The notes: generated from the sequence alone by a model not told the origin. DNA of 64,000 nucleotides from Bacillus sp. OV322 (GCF_900112495.1 NZ_FOMA01000001.1:372001-436000); one strand, 5' to 3'; shown: positions 17,250-25,462, counted from the first letter of the stretch. Translations and numbers: made by a program.

Positions 17250-18221
17250 ATGGAGAGAAAAATGCATTTATATCCGTATCAGGTGATTGCAGAGACCGAA
17301 ACAGCTTCTGAGATTCCAAAAGGTGTGGAGCTTATCCAGGCCCCTAAAGTATGGGATAAGACAAAGGGCGGCGGAATAACGATTGCCATTTTAGATACTG
17401 GATGCGACATCACCCATCCTGATTTAAAAGAGCAGATTATTGGCGGAAAGAATTTTACCGGGGATGATCAAAGCAATCCTGATATTTACAGAGATTATAA
17501 TGGCCATGGAACACATGTGGCAGGCACAATGGCTGCATCTGAAAATAATGCAGGGGTAGTCGGAGTAGCTCCAGGTGCAAAATTGCTGATTGTTAAAGTG
17601 CTGGATAAAAATGGATCCGGTCAATACGAATGGATCATAAATGGCATTCACTATGCAATTGAACAAAAAGCAGACATCATTTCCATGAGCCTTGGCGGTC
17701 CAGTTGATCTTCCTGAATTGCATGATGCCATTAAAAAGGCTGTGGATAATAATATCCTGGTTGTGTGTGCAGCGGGCAATGATGGAGACGGAAAAGATGT
17801 AACAGACGAGCTGGATTATCCCGGGTGCTACAACGAAGTAATCAGTGTCGGAGCAGTAAACCTTGAACGGCGCTCTTCAGATTTTTCAAACTCCAACAAT
17901 GAAATTGACCTAGTGGCTCCAGGAGAGGAAATACTATCCACCTATAAAGACGGGAAGTATGCCACACTCAGCGGAACCTCTATGGCAACACCGCATGTAT
18001 CAGGTGCAATGGCACTCATTAAGGATTTTGCTAATAAAAGCTTTGAAAGAAAACTGACGGTACCTGAACTATATGCACAATTAATCAAAAGAACGGTTCC
18101 TCTCGGAAATTCACCTAAAGTAGAGGGCAATGGTCTTTTGTACCTTACTGCAGCGGAATATTTGTCACAGATGTTCAAAGAAAAGGCAGCAGCATTAGTG
18201 AAGGAGCTCCAAAACCATTAA
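17250..18221 (+). CDS. isp: Intracellular subtilisin-like serine protease
   Basis: A 323-residue S8-family protease without a signal peptide. The catalytic triad is D49 (AILDTGCD), H86 (NGHGTHVAG) and S244 (SGTSMATPHVSG), with the oxyanion Asn in AAGNDGD near 176. The short N-terminal extension with LYPYQV matches the inhibitory propeptide (LIPY-type) of Bacillus intracellular subtilisins. ATG 17250 has GGGAGG 7 bases upstream; ATG 17244 lies almost on it. In Bacillus this enzyme degrades cellular proteins at the end of growth and is regulated by CodY; the CodY match here is weak. Confidence 0.93.
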   Translation: MERKMHLYPYQVIAETETASEIPKGVELIQAPKVWDKTKGGGITIAILDTGCDITHPDLKEQIIGGKNFTGDDQSNPDIYRDYNGHGTHVAGTMAASENNAGVVGVAPGAKLLIVKVLDKNGSGQYEWIINGIHYAIEQKADIISMSLGGPVDLPELHDAIKKAVDNNILVVCAAGNDGDGKDVTDELDYPGCYNEVISVGAVNLERRSSDFSNSNNEIDLVAPGEEILSTYKDGKYATLSGTSMATPHVSGAMALIKDFANKSFERKLTVPELYAQLIKRTVPLGNSPKVEGNGLLYLTAAEYLSQMFKEKAAALVKELQNH

Positions 18222-18267
18222 TATCAGCTGATATTTTTACCATGAAAACTGCAGAGAAGTTCCACGA

Positions 18268-18307
18268 ACACATTGTCCTAAAGCAGAGGCAGTGTGTTTT
18301 TTTATTT
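18268..18307 (+). terminator. Terminator of isp
   Basis: ACACATTGTCC pairs with GGCAGTGTGT (one G-U pair), followed by seven T. Confidence 0.82.
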
Positions 18308-18310
18308 GAC

Positions 18311-18373
18311 CCTTTTCTTCAAGAATGTGGTTTTTACTATTTTCTGTGAAGCGATCCCGTTGTTAAACCGGGT
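18311..18373 (+). repeat. Dispersed repeat, left-end fragment
   Basis: CTTTTCTTCAAGAATGTGG.. then TTCTGTGAAGCGATCCCGTT and GTTAAACCGGGT match the left 60 bases of the dispersed repeat; the GC-rich centre and right end are missing. Confidence 0.7.
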
Positions 18374-18473
18374 GTCATGAACATATCATTAATTTATGGA
18401 AAAGATTGAAAATTTTATAATTTAAGTGTAAAATTACACTAAAAATATAAAAAGTATGCAAAGGATGATGGTT

Positions 18474-19931
18474 TTGAAAGATTCCATAAAGTTTTTTGTG
18501 ATTTATTTAGGATTTGTTCCTTTCTTTGTATCACTGGCTGCACTGGTGATTTTGATGACAGGAATCATCCAAAATGAAGCAGTCGTCATTCTGGGTACTT
18601 TGATAGCGGGCGGTGCAGCAGCAGGCATTTTGACCGGAAAAGAGAAGCAAATGCATCCTGGTTTCAAAAGAAGGTACCTGCCATGCATCGTGAGCATCTT
18701 GTTTACAGCTGCATGCTGGAGTTTGTGCATTTTTATCAGCGGCGGCTTCTATGGGCATAGAGTTTGGGATATTTATGGATTTATACAGCTTCCGTTCATC
18801 CTGGTAAATTTCATTGCGGCTTTTATTGGAGATGGACCGCTTTTCTTGTATGGGCCGCTTTCCTATGAACTTGCCTTTACTGCCGGATTCTTTTTCAGTG
18901 AAAGGCGAAGAAAAGACGCTTCCCCTGCTGAGCTGAAGAAAATACTGCCTTGGTCTGCAGCAATTACTCTGATATTTGCTGCAGGGAGTGCTGTATTGTG
19001 GCATAGAAGCCTTAATGTGCTTCCGTCTTATGGAATGGAGTATGGAAACGGATATTCGAGTACAGATTTGACTCCATATGAAGTGACGAATGGATCTAAT
19101 ATCTTGCCGAAGCTGGAAGGGGAAAGTTTGTATAATATCAAAGACAAAAAAGATATGCCTGTACTCGACGGGGCAGAGGCCGCTTTTCCTGTATACTCTG
19201 CATTTGCCCAGGCTGCATACAGGAATATTGGCAGTATTGATCAAGAAAGAGAAATAGTGAGTTTTAATAATACCATTTACGCGTTTGAGCGGCTTGTGGA
19301 TGGAGAAGCTGACATTTATTTTGGAGCAGAGCCATCCATCGATCAAATTAAGCTTGCTAAAAAGAAACATAAAGAAATAGTTATGACACCTATCGGCAAA
19401 GAGGCATTCGTTTTTTTTGTTAACAAAGAAAATCCGGTAAAAGGCTTGACCTCCGCAGAAATTAAAGATATATATACCGGCAATATTACAAATTGGAAAA
19501 GCCTTGGAGGCAAGGATAAAAAAATACTCGCTTTTCAGAGGCCTGGAAATTCAGGAAGCCAGACAATACTGGAAAAATTAGTCGGCAAGGAACATTTAAA
19601 GGAACCGCTTAAAGAAGAAGTCCCGGAAGGCATGGGAGGCATTATTGAACAGGTTGCCGATTATAGAGACTATGACAATAGTATTGGTTTTTCTTTCCGT
19701 TATTTCGCTTCTAAAATGAACAGCAGCAAAAATATTAAATTTCTTTCCATAAATGGAGTCGATCCCAATACAGCAAACATTTCAAATGAAACATACCCAT
19801 TTACCGCCAATCTTTATGCCATTACATTGCGCGATAATCCTAATCCGGAAATCCATCCATTTCTAAAATGGATGAAAGGCAAGCAAGGTCAAGAGCTCGT
19901 TGAAAAAGTGGGCTATGTTAAAGCACAATAA
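18474..19931 (+). CDS. Membrane protein fused to a PstS-like substrate-binding domain
   Basis: A 485-residue two-part protein. The first 170 or so residues hold about five hydrophobic helices (FVIYLGFVPFFVSLAALVILM, the VVILGTLIAGG region, PCIVSILFTAACWSLCIF, FILVNFIAAFIG and AITLIFAAGSAVLW). After this comes an extracellular-type domain of the phosphate-binding PstS/PBP-like-2 fold: PVYSAFAQAAY, DIYFGAEPS, KEAFVFFVNKENPVKGLT, EIKDIYTGNITNWKSLGG and RPGNSGSQTILEKL. No transporter genes lie nearby, so a sensing or ligand-capture role is only inferred. TTG 18474 was chosen as AAAGG is 9 bases upstream; ATG 18456 has no ribosome site. Confidence 0.8.
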   Translation: MKDSIKFFVIYLGFVPFFVSLAALVILMTGIIQNEAVVILGTLIAGGAAAGILTGKEKQMHPGFKRRYLPCIVSILFTAACWSLCIFISGGFYGHRVWDIYGFIQLPFILVNFIAAFIGDGPLFLYGPLSYELAFTAGFFFSERRRKDASPAELKKILPWSAAITLIFAAGSAVLWHRSLNVLPSYGMEYGNGYSSTDLTPYEVTNGSNILPKLEGESLYNIKDKKDMPVLDGAEAAFPVYSAFAQAAYRNIGSIDQEREIVSFNNTIYAFERLVDGEADIYFGAEPSIDQIKLAKKKHKEIVMTPIGKEAFVFFVNKENPVKGLTSAEIKDIYTGNITNWKSLGGKDKKILAFQRPGNSGSQTILEKLVGKEHLKEPLKEEVPEGMGGIIEQVADYRDYDNSIGFSFRYFASKMNSSKNIKFLSINGVDPNTANISNETYPFTANLYAITLRDNPNPEIHPFLKWMKGKQGQELVEKVGYVKAQ

Positions 19932-19936
19932 ACCGA

Positions 19937-19988
19937 AACTCCAAGGTAAGCTTGAGGAAGAGCTGGCCTTGGAGTTTTTTGTTTTTTT
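19937..19988 (+). terminator. Terminator after the PstS-like membrane protein gene
   Basis: AAACTCCAAGG and CCTTGGAGTTT pair around a 19-base loop that can fold further; TTTTTGTTTTTTTT follows. Confidence 0.85.
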
Positions 19989-19995
19989 TGAAGAA

Positions 19996-20069
19996 TGTAG
20001 TTTAATGTAATGTTTGTAATATAAATGTAATAGTTTTATTACTTAATTGACAAAATTTGATGGTATACT
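19996..20069 (+). promoter_or_regulatory. WalR box and promoter of cwlO
   Basis: TGTAAT-ATAAA-TGTAAT (20015-20031) is an exact match to the WalR consensus TGTWAH-N5-TGTWAH. Two more half-sites, TGTAGT (19996) and TGTAAT (20006), lie just upstream. The -10 TATACT is at 20064-20069; the -35 position (about 20041) is poor, as expected of an activated promoter, and the box ends 10 bases before it. In B. subtilis, WalR activates cwlO. Confidence 0.82.
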
Positions 20070-20431
20070 ACTTTTGGGTCGAAAAAAGGATGAATTTGGC
20101 TTTTTTGTTTAACTTTCGCCTTAGAACATACATAGGAAAGCTTTCACCTGAATCCTTAATTATAAATTCATGAAGAAGTACTGTCTAAAGCTGTTTCTTT
20201 CATAAAGTCTCTTTTAAAGTAATGAGCATGCTCGACTGCAGGGAAAGTGAGTCTCTGAAGAAGAATCAAATGCAAGATTAATAGAGCCTTCATTTAAGAA
20301 AGACAGCTTATCTAATAAACTAAAAAAATGGCTGGAAAAATCTCTTGGTTTCACAGTTGGATGTGCGGTCCGCCGGCGTTAGTAAGAGAGAAAATTTGCA
20401 TTTAGGCCTATAGAAACTCAGGGGGAATAAC
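20070..20431 (+). other. Long 5' leader of cwlO
   Basis: About 360 untranslated bases lie between the predicted -10 and the start codon. Several short inverted repeats are visible, but no riboswitch core was recognised. A long cwlO leader that affects mRNA stability is known in B. subtilis. Confidence 0.5.
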
Positions 20432-21811
20432 GTGTTGAAGAAAAGATTAATTGCGATTAATACGACAATAGTACTTGGTTTGGGAAGCGTCTTTTCCATT
20501 CCTGCTGTACATGCTTCATCTATTCATGAGCTTCAGGGCCAAAAAGCCCAAATCAGCGGAAAACGTTCTCAAGTGCAGACTAATATTTCTGCTGCAGTTA
20601 AAAAGATTACTAGCCTTCAAGAAAGCCAGACAAAACTAAATGCGCAGATTAAGCGGATTGATCAGGCTATCGCGGATAACAATACAAAAATTGAAGAAAC
20701 AAAAGAGAAAATTGCCCAAACACAGATTGAAGTAGATGGCTTAAGATCTGATATAACAAAGCTGAATGAAAGAATTGCAAAGCGGAATGATGTGTTAAAA
20801 CAGCGTGCACTTTCTTTCCAGGAAAGCGGCGGAGATGTGGATTACCTGAGTGTTATTCTGGGTTCCTCAAGCTTTAGGGATTTCGTTGACCGTGTAGGTG
20901 CAGTTGCTACTATCGTTGAAGCTGACCAGGATATCCTTAAGCAGCATGAGGCCGATAAAAAAGAACTGAAGGAAAAAGAAGCAGCGGTTGAAAAGAAGCT
21001 GGCTGAATTAACCAGCACAAAAGTTGAATTTGAAGGAATGATCGCTCAAATCCAGGATCAGAAAAAGGAAAGCCTGATTCTTAAAGCAGATCTTAAAAAG
21101 AAAGAAGCAGAAACACAAGCACTGAAAAAAGGCCTTGAAAAAACAGACAGCAAGCTTGCTGCACAGGAATTTTCTATTCAAAAGCAAATGGAGCAGGAAC
21201 GTAAGCGCCAAGCAGAATTGGAGGCTGCAAGACTCCGTGCGGCAGCTGAAGCACAGGCCCGCAAAAAAGAGATGGAAAAAAGAATGAGTGAGCAAAACCG
21301 CTCGCAAGCACAGTCATCACCAACACCATCTCCATCTCAATCACAATCTCAATCTGTCCCTGCATCAGACGACAGCCCGGCACGCAGCTCTGCTGATTCT
21401 GTGCACGTCATAAGCGGAGGCGGCAATCCTGTGACTGCCGGCTACCGGTATATCGGAAATTCCGTTTATGTTTTTGGCGGCGGAAGAAGCGACAGCGATA
21501 TTGCTAACGGCAGATTCGATTGTTCAAGCTTTGTTCACTGGGCATATGAGCAGGCAGGAATCTCGCTTGGAGCAAGGGGCTCTGTTAGCACAGATACCCT
21601 GAAAAACATGGGCAGCCAGGTTTCATCTTCTGACATGCAGCCAGGAGATCTAGTATTCTTCAATACGTACAAAACTGATGGACATGTTGGCATTTACGTG
21701 GGTAATGGGAAATTTATCGGAGCACAAAGCTCTACAGGTGTAGCAGTTGCTGATATGACAAGCGGTTACTGGAAACAGAAGTTTAACGGACGTGTAGTCC
21801 GAATCAGATAA
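20432..21811 (+). CDS. cwlO: Peptidoglycan D,L-endopeptidase CwlO
   Basis: A 459-residue secreted cell-wall hydrolase. A signal peptide (to about residue 28, ending VHAS) is followed by a long coiled coil (about 30-290) containing the QESGGDVDYLSVILGSSSF segment shared with CwlO, where FtsEX contacts the enzyme. A Ser/Pro/Gln linker leads to a C-terminal NlpC/P60 domain with catalytic C364 (FDCSSFVHWAY) and H418 (DGHVGIYVGNG). It cuts the D-Glu-diaminopimelate bond during cell elongation. GTG 20432 follows GGGGGA by 5 bases; TTG 20435 is possible. A WalR box lies upstream. Confidence 0.93.
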   Translation: MLKKRLIAINTTIVLGLGSVFSIPAVHASSIHELQGQKAQISGKRSQVQTNISAAVKKITSLQESQTKLNAQIKRIDQAIADNNTKIEETKEKIAQTQIEVDGLRSDITKLNERIAKRNDVLKQRALSFQESGGDVDYLSVILGSSSFRDFVDRVGAVATIVEADQDILKQHEADKKELKEKEAAVEKKLAELTSTKVEFEGMIAQIQDQKKESLILKADLKKKEAETQALKKGLEKTDSKLAAQEFSIQKQMEQERKRQAELEAARLRAAAEAQARKKEMEKRMSEQNRSQAQSSPTPSPSQSQSQSVPASDDSPARSSADSVHVISGGGNPVTAGYRYIGNSVYVFGGGRSDSDIANGRFDCSSFVHWAYEQAGISLGARGSVSTDTLKNMGSQVSSSDMQPGDLVFFNTYKTDGHVGIYVGNGKFIGAQSSTGVAVADMTSGYWKQKFNGRVVRIR

Positions 21812-21815
21812 TTAC

Positions 21816-21857
21816 AAAAAAAAGCACGAGCTTCCTTCCTGGGGAGCCCGTGCTTTT
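21816..21857 (+). terminator. Terminator of cwlO
   Basis: AAAAAAGCACG and CGTGCTTTTTT, with inner pairing of GCTTCC against GGGGAGC, form a strong hairpin ending in six T. Confidence 0.9.
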
Positions 21858-21900
21858 TTGCTGTTCCTGTGGTAATAGAACATCGAAGAATCCTTAATGA

Positions 21901-22021
21901 TGGAAGGTGAGACCCCGCAGGCATTTGCCGAGGATGCTCACCGCCCGCCCCGAGGAAAGCGAGCATCCTGGTGCGGAAATCAACCCCCATGTTACATAGC
22001 AGCAAAGCTTACGAAAACAGC
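21901..22021 (+). repeat. Dispersed repeat, right-half copy
   Basis: Begins near GGAAGGTGAGACCCCGCAGG and keeps the GATGCTCACCGCCCGCCCCG, AAAGCGAGCATCCTGG, GCGGAAATCAAC and ACGAAAACAGC blocks of the right half. The left half is absent. Confidence 0.85.
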
Positions 22022-22113
22022 AAAATGAAAATACGATGCCTATTTTTAGATGATATGTGTTTTGGATAATGTTGATTGGGGAATATTATTCAAAATAATA
22101 TTTGATAATGGAA

Positions 22114-22141
22114 TGAAACTTTATATCTTTTTATCCGTATA
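22114..22141 (+). promoter_or_regulatory. ECF sigma (SigW-type) promoter
   Basis: TGAAAC (22114-22119), 16 bases, CGTATA (22136-22141): an exact match to the Bacillus SigW consensus. It lies about 95 bases before a small membrane-protein operon. Confidence 0.75.
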
Positions 22142-22234
22142 TAAGATAGAGGAAAGGTGATGCGATAATATTATATTGTACAAACATTCTTCTTCATCTC
22201 AAGCTAAGTCAAAAAACATTCATGGAGGAATAAA

Positions 22235-22675
22235 ATGATAAAAAAAATACTGGCTGCGATGCTCACCCTTACCCTGGTGTTCAGCCCGGCAGGTGCTTCT
22301 GTATTTGTCGACCATAATCATACTAATACGGCGAGTGCCAAATCGTATAAATCCGGCAAGAGATCCTTTAACAGCAATCGCTCAAATTTCCAGAATAATA
22401 ACCGTTCAAACTATCAGAGAAATAATAGATCGTACAATTCACCAAGCAAAAGCAATTCGTTCCGTAAAGGCGGCTTTGTGAGAGGCATGCTGTTTGGCGG
22501 TCTGGCAGGCATGCTGTTTGGAGGCTTGCTTGGGCATTTGGGTGGCTTTGGAGCCATTTTCGGACTGCTAGTCAATGTAATAGCCATATTGATCATTATT
22601 ATGATCATCAGCAAAATCTTTAGCCTTTTCAGAAGAAATCGCCGTCCAGAGGACAGAGATTCATGGAGAAGATAA
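22235..22675 (+). CDS. Small membrane protein with signal peptide and Asn/Arg-rich region
   Basis: A 146-residue protein. Residues 1-22 form a signal peptide (LAAMLTLTLVFSPAGAS), residues 35-75 are rich in Ser, Asn, Arg and Tyr (repeated NNRSNYQ-like units), then a glycine-rich hydrophobic segment (MLFGGLAGMLFGGLLGHLGG) and a strong membrane helix (VNVIAILIIIMIISKIF) precede a basic tail. The arrangement resembles Tim44-like/YxeA-type envelope proteins, but no function can be named. GGAGG precedes ATG 22235. A SigW-type promoter upstream suggests a role in envelope stress. Confidence 0.75.
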   Translation: MIKKILAAMLTLTLVFSPAGASVFVDHNHTNTASAKSYKSGKRSFNSNRSNFQNNNRSNYQRNNRSYNSPSKSNSFRKGGFVRGMLFGGLAGMLFGGLLGHLGGFGAIFGLLVNVIAILIIIMIISKIFSLFRRNRRPEDRDSWRR

Positions 22676-22953
22676 AAGCTGAAGAACAGGATATCATTAA
22701 TGCAGTCTGTCTTTATATTGCAGATAAGAAGGGGATTGCACCTGAAGAAGTGGAAGTAGAGCTTATGTTTGACGATGATTATGGCTTTTCTGCTGAAGTT
22801 TATACAGGCGGAAGAAAGCAGGTACTCATTACTGTAAACTTAATCGAAGCCCTTCGTTTATGGCTTGATCAGGAGCTGCATCGAAACCCGTATGCCGGTA
22901 TTGAACTGGTCCTCGATGATGATGAAGGCATAATTGCCTACATTACCGAATGA
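22663..22953 (+). CDS. YxcD-family protein (DUF2653)
   Basis: A 96-residue acidic, soluble protein. The segment EQDIINAVCLYIADKKGIAPEEVEVEL, then DDDYGFSAEV and a C-terminal VLDDDEGIIAY, are characteristic of the YxcD/DUF2653 family, whose role is not known. Its ATG overlaps the upstream gene by 13 bases, so the two are translationally coupled and under the same SigW-type promoter. Confidence 0.82.
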   Translation: MEKIKAEEQDIINAVCLYIADKKGIAPEEVEVELMFDDDYGFSAEVYTGGRKQVLITVNLIEALRLWLDQELHRNPYAGIELVLDDDEGIIAYITE

Positions 22954-22962
22954 TTATTTAGA

Positions 22963-22998
22963 AAATGAATCTCCTCATGAAGAGGAGATTCATTTTTT
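22963..22998 (+). terminator. Terminator of the SigW-type operon
   Basis: AATGAATCTCCTC and GAGGAGATTCATT form a perfect hairpin with a 5-base loop and an eight-T run. Confidence 0.93.
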
Positions 22999-23109
22999 TT
23001 GCTGAAAAACAGGCAAGATACGTTTTATAAAATAACGTGGATAAAAGAAGGTTCGCAAGAAAACGATAAACAAAACGGTGCAACATGAGGCAGTGTAAAT
23101 TTATGTCAT

Positions 23110-23148
23110 AAAAAATGCTCTGGCATGAAAGACCAGAGCATTTTTTAT
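23110..23148. terminator. Terminator of the APC transporter gene (bidirectional)
   Basis: AAAAAATGCTCTGG and CCAGAGCATTTTTT, perfect 14-bp stem, 9-base loop; the T tracts suit both strands. Confidence 0.9.
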
Positions 23149-23162
23149 AATGGATGACAGTG

Positions 23163-24566
23163 CTAATTCGATTTGGTTTTAGGCTTTCTCATTAAGACCG
23201 GATAGAGAATAAGTCCGAAAACAAACAGCCCGATTCCTAAACAAAATGTTCTTAAGTCTGCAGTGCCTGATTTGATTACCCATAGAGAATAAATAAGGGC
23301 AAGGATCGTAATCAATCCGTCCAGCTTGCGTGAACCTTTTATGGTTTCATATGTTTCGCCAGTAATAACAAGTTTTAGCTGGTAAATGGCAGAAACCAGA
23401 TATGGAATCAGATAGGCTAGTGTAGCTACGACTATGACAAAATTATAGGCTTTTCCTATTGTGCCGGAAATGGTAGTGAACAAGAAAACCTGTGTCATGA
23501 TATTGGTTAAGGTCAAGGAACGGATTGGACTTCCGTTTTTATTTGTTTTGGCAAAAAAAGCAGGAAATAATTGATCCTTGGCAGCCTGATAGGGAACCTC
23601 TGAGCTGACAACGATCCAGCCAATCGTTGAACCTAGAAGGGAAATAAGTGCAAGGATTGCCATTACGGTAGCGCCCTGATGTCCCATTGCTGCCTCTAGA
23701 GCATCAACTAACGGCTTTTCTGAGTGGCTTAATTGGTCATGCGGCAATGCTCCCATCGTAAGAAGTGTAATGCCTACATAAATAACTAAAGAGACGATAA
23801 GGCCAATAATGGTTGCTTTTTTGACATCATGCTGTGATTTGGCCCTGTTTGACAGCATAACGGCTGATTCTATGCCGATGAACGCCCAGAGCGTTGAGAT
23901 GGCTGCATGATTTACTTGACTTCCCAGAGAGAGAACATTGCCTTTTGCATCAATGAATGCCTTGCCGTTTCCAAGGTTGGCTGCATCAAAAATGAAAACT
24001 GTCACGATAATGAAAAGCGCAAAGCCGAGTACCTTGGCAATGGTTGTAGTAAGATTCATTGTGCCGGCACTGTTAAAGTTTTTTGCTAAAATGGCTTGAA
24101 TGCCCCATAACATGACGGTGCAAACCATAAAGGTGATAAACTTACCCAGTTCTATAGTAGATGATCCCAGGTAAAAGAGCGGCTTAGTGCTTTGCATAAT
24201 TGGAAAGAATGCAGATAGATAACCTGCGAAGGATATAATGACAGAAGCAGTGGCCGCCCAGTTTGCCGCCCAATATCCCCATGCCATGCTGTACCCCGCT
24301 GCCCTTCCGGCTCTGGGGGAAGATGAAAACATAGCTTGTGCATAGCTTTGGGGCCCTGCTTTTAGTTCAGGTTTTCTGATTGCCAGATTCCCAAAAACTA
24401 ACGCAATTAAAAATACGCCAATTCCTGTAATGCCCCAGGCTATTGAAGATCCCATGGAACTTGATTGCTGTGCCAGATTCGAGGGCAGCATAAAAACCCC
24501 GCCGCCAACCATATTTCCAATAACGAATGTAGCCAAGACCCACATTCCCCATTTTTTATTTTGCAT
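23163..24566 (-). CDS. APC-family basic amino acid/polyamine antiporter
   Basis: A 467-residue transporter with about 12 membrane helices. The first helix carries the APC substrate motif VIGNMVGGGVFMLPS, and ALIYS/SRKLDG segments plus the IGWIVVSSEVPYQAAKDQLFP region are typical of the arginine-ornithine (ArcD/YvsH-like) antiporters. The substrate is inferred only at family level. ATG 24566 has AGAAAGG 9 bases upstream; the earlier ATG 24593 lacks one. Single gene with its own promoter and terminator. Confidence 0.87.
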   Translation of the reverse strand: MQNKKWGMWVLATFVIGNMVGGGVFMLPSNLAQQSSSMGSSIAWGITGIGVFLIALVFGNLAIRKPELKAGPQSYAQAMFSSSPRAGRAAGYSMAWGYWAANWAATASVIISFAGYLSAFFPIMQSTKPLFYLGSSTIELGKFITFMVCTVMLWGIQAILAKNFNSAGTMNLTTTIAKVLGFALFIIVTVFIFDAANLGNGKAFIDAKGNVLSLGSQVNHAAISTLWAFIGIESAVMLSNRAKSQHDVKKATIIGLIVSLVIYVGITLLTMGALPHDQLSHSEKPLVDALEAAMGHQGATVMAILALISLLGSTIGWIVVSSEVPYQAAKDQLFPAFFAKTNKNGSPIRSLTLTNIMTQVFLFTTISGTIGKAYNFVIVVATLAYLIPYLVSAIYQLKLVITGETYETIKGSRKLDGLITILALIYSLWVIKSGTADLRTFCLGIGLFVFGLILYPVLMRKPKTKSN

Positions 24567-24641
24567 AATAATCGACCTTTCTGCTGAGTTCATTTATATG
24601 TTAATAAGGAAAAAGATAAGTGCATGTTTTATTACTTTAGT

Positions 24642-24670
24642 AGTATATAATAATATTTTAGTTTGGTAAA
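24642..24670 (-). promoter_or_regulatory. Promoter of the APC transporter gene
   Basis: On the minus strand TTTACC (24670-24665), 17 bases, TATACT (24647-24642). It lies about 75 bases before the start codon. Confidence 0.6.
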
Positions 24671-24828
24671 GTGATAAACAGATAAATCACTAAAGAATCG
24701 ATGGGTAATTAAAGGGAATTTTCTTTATATCTTAGGAAGACGGGAATAAATGTGTAATATGAATTTTACTATCATGATTGTAAAATATTAATAACGCTTA
24801 AAAAACTTGATTTTTCCGTGAATTTAAA

Positions 24829-24857
24829 TTGACAAAAATCAGCCGCGGATTTATTCT
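24829..24857 (+). promoter_or_regulatory. Promoter of the SAM-riboswitch transcript
   Basis: TTGACA (24829-24834), 17 bases, TATTCT (24852-24857). It stands about 80 bases before the S-box. The rest of the 24.57-24.93 kb gap is AT-rich and holds nothing else recognised. Confidence 0.8.
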
Positions 24858-24934
24858 GTAAATATCTAAAAAAACCAAGTTTTTTGATAAGTATTGTAAA
24901 TATTAAGATGATAATTGAATATATTGCATTGAAA

Positions 24935-25036
24935 GCTTATCTAGAGAGGTGGAGGGACTGGCCCTTTGAAGCCTCGGCAGCAGATTCATGGGGAATACTG
25001 TGCCAACTCCAGCAGGCGTGAGTCTGGGAGATAAGA
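24935..25036 (+). ncRNA. SAM riboswitch (S-box leader)
   Basis: The S-box core is plainly readable: P1 CTTATCT pairs with AGATAAG; then AGGTGGAGGGACTGGCCC, TGAAGCCTCGGCA, the P3 stem, GTGCCAACTCC with AGCAGG, and GAGTCTGGGAG. The element binds S-adenosylmethionine and turns off transcription of sulfur/methionine genes. AAGAAGAG directly after P1 can pair with CTCTTCTT (25059-25066) as an antiterminator. The only downstream gene is a YezD-family small protein. Confidence 0.95.
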
Positions 25037-25056
25037 AGAGACCTTATTAAGGCATT

Positions 25057-25092
25057 AACCTCTTCTTTAAATATGAAGGGGTTTATTTTTTT
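25057..25092 (+). terminator. Riboswitch-controlled terminator
   Basis: AACCTCTTC and GAAGGGGTT (one G-U) form a stem followed by TATTTTTTT. Its left arm is also the partner of the antiterminator, so it is the expression platform of the S-box. Confidence 0.88.
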
Positions 25093-25261
25093 CTCTGTAA
25101 AGCACAGTCTTGGCTTTTGCAAATGCAAAATGGTGAAGGAATTCTGACGAAAAAGCAGGTTAAGAGTAACTGGAGCAAAACTGATTTATGCCTACCCGCG
25201 GGACCTGCGGATGATGGGCGAATGAGTGAAAAGTGTGGATACATAAGGGGGAGCCGCGAAA

Positions 25262-25420
25262 ATGGATGAGTCAAAAATAAAATATATTCTTTCAAGTCTT
25301 AAAGAACTAGAATTCGGTTCCATCTTGATTACGGTCCATGATGGAGAAATTACACAGATTGATACCACGGAGAAAAAGCGTTTTTCTATTATCAAAAAAC
25401 AAAATGAAAGAAAGAATTGA
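25262..25420 (+). CDS. YezD-family small protein (DUF2292)
   Basis: A 52-residue protein: MDESKIKYILSSLKELEFGS, then ILITVHDGEITQIDTTEKKRF and a Lys-rich end. The FGSxxITVHDGxxTQID..EKxRF pattern is that of DUF2292/YezD, small proteins often found near sulfate-assimilation and methionine genes. The gene has a strong ribosome site (AAGGGGGAG, 8 bases before the ATG) and its own terminator. It is the sole gene after the SAM riboswitch, so it is expected to be expressed when SAM is low. Its biochemical role is not known. Confidence 0.88.
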   Translation: MDESKIKYILSSLKELEFGSILITVHDGEITQIDTTEKKRFSIIKKQNERKN

Positions 25421-25423
25421 AAC

Positions 25424-25459
25424 AAGGAGCACCTTCTTCGGAAGGCAGCTCCTTTTTTT
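25424..25459 (+). terminator. Terminator of the YezD-family gene
   Basis: AAGGAGC-a-CCTTC-ttcg-GAAGG-ca-GCTCCTT, a stem capped by a TTCG tetraloop, then TTTTTT. Confidence 0.9.
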
Positions 25460-25462
25460 CTT

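Noticed and set aside
20070..20431. c-di-AMP (ydaO-type) riboswitch before cwlO
   Set aside because: Such leaders precede some cell-wall genes, but the conserved core sequences could not be found here.
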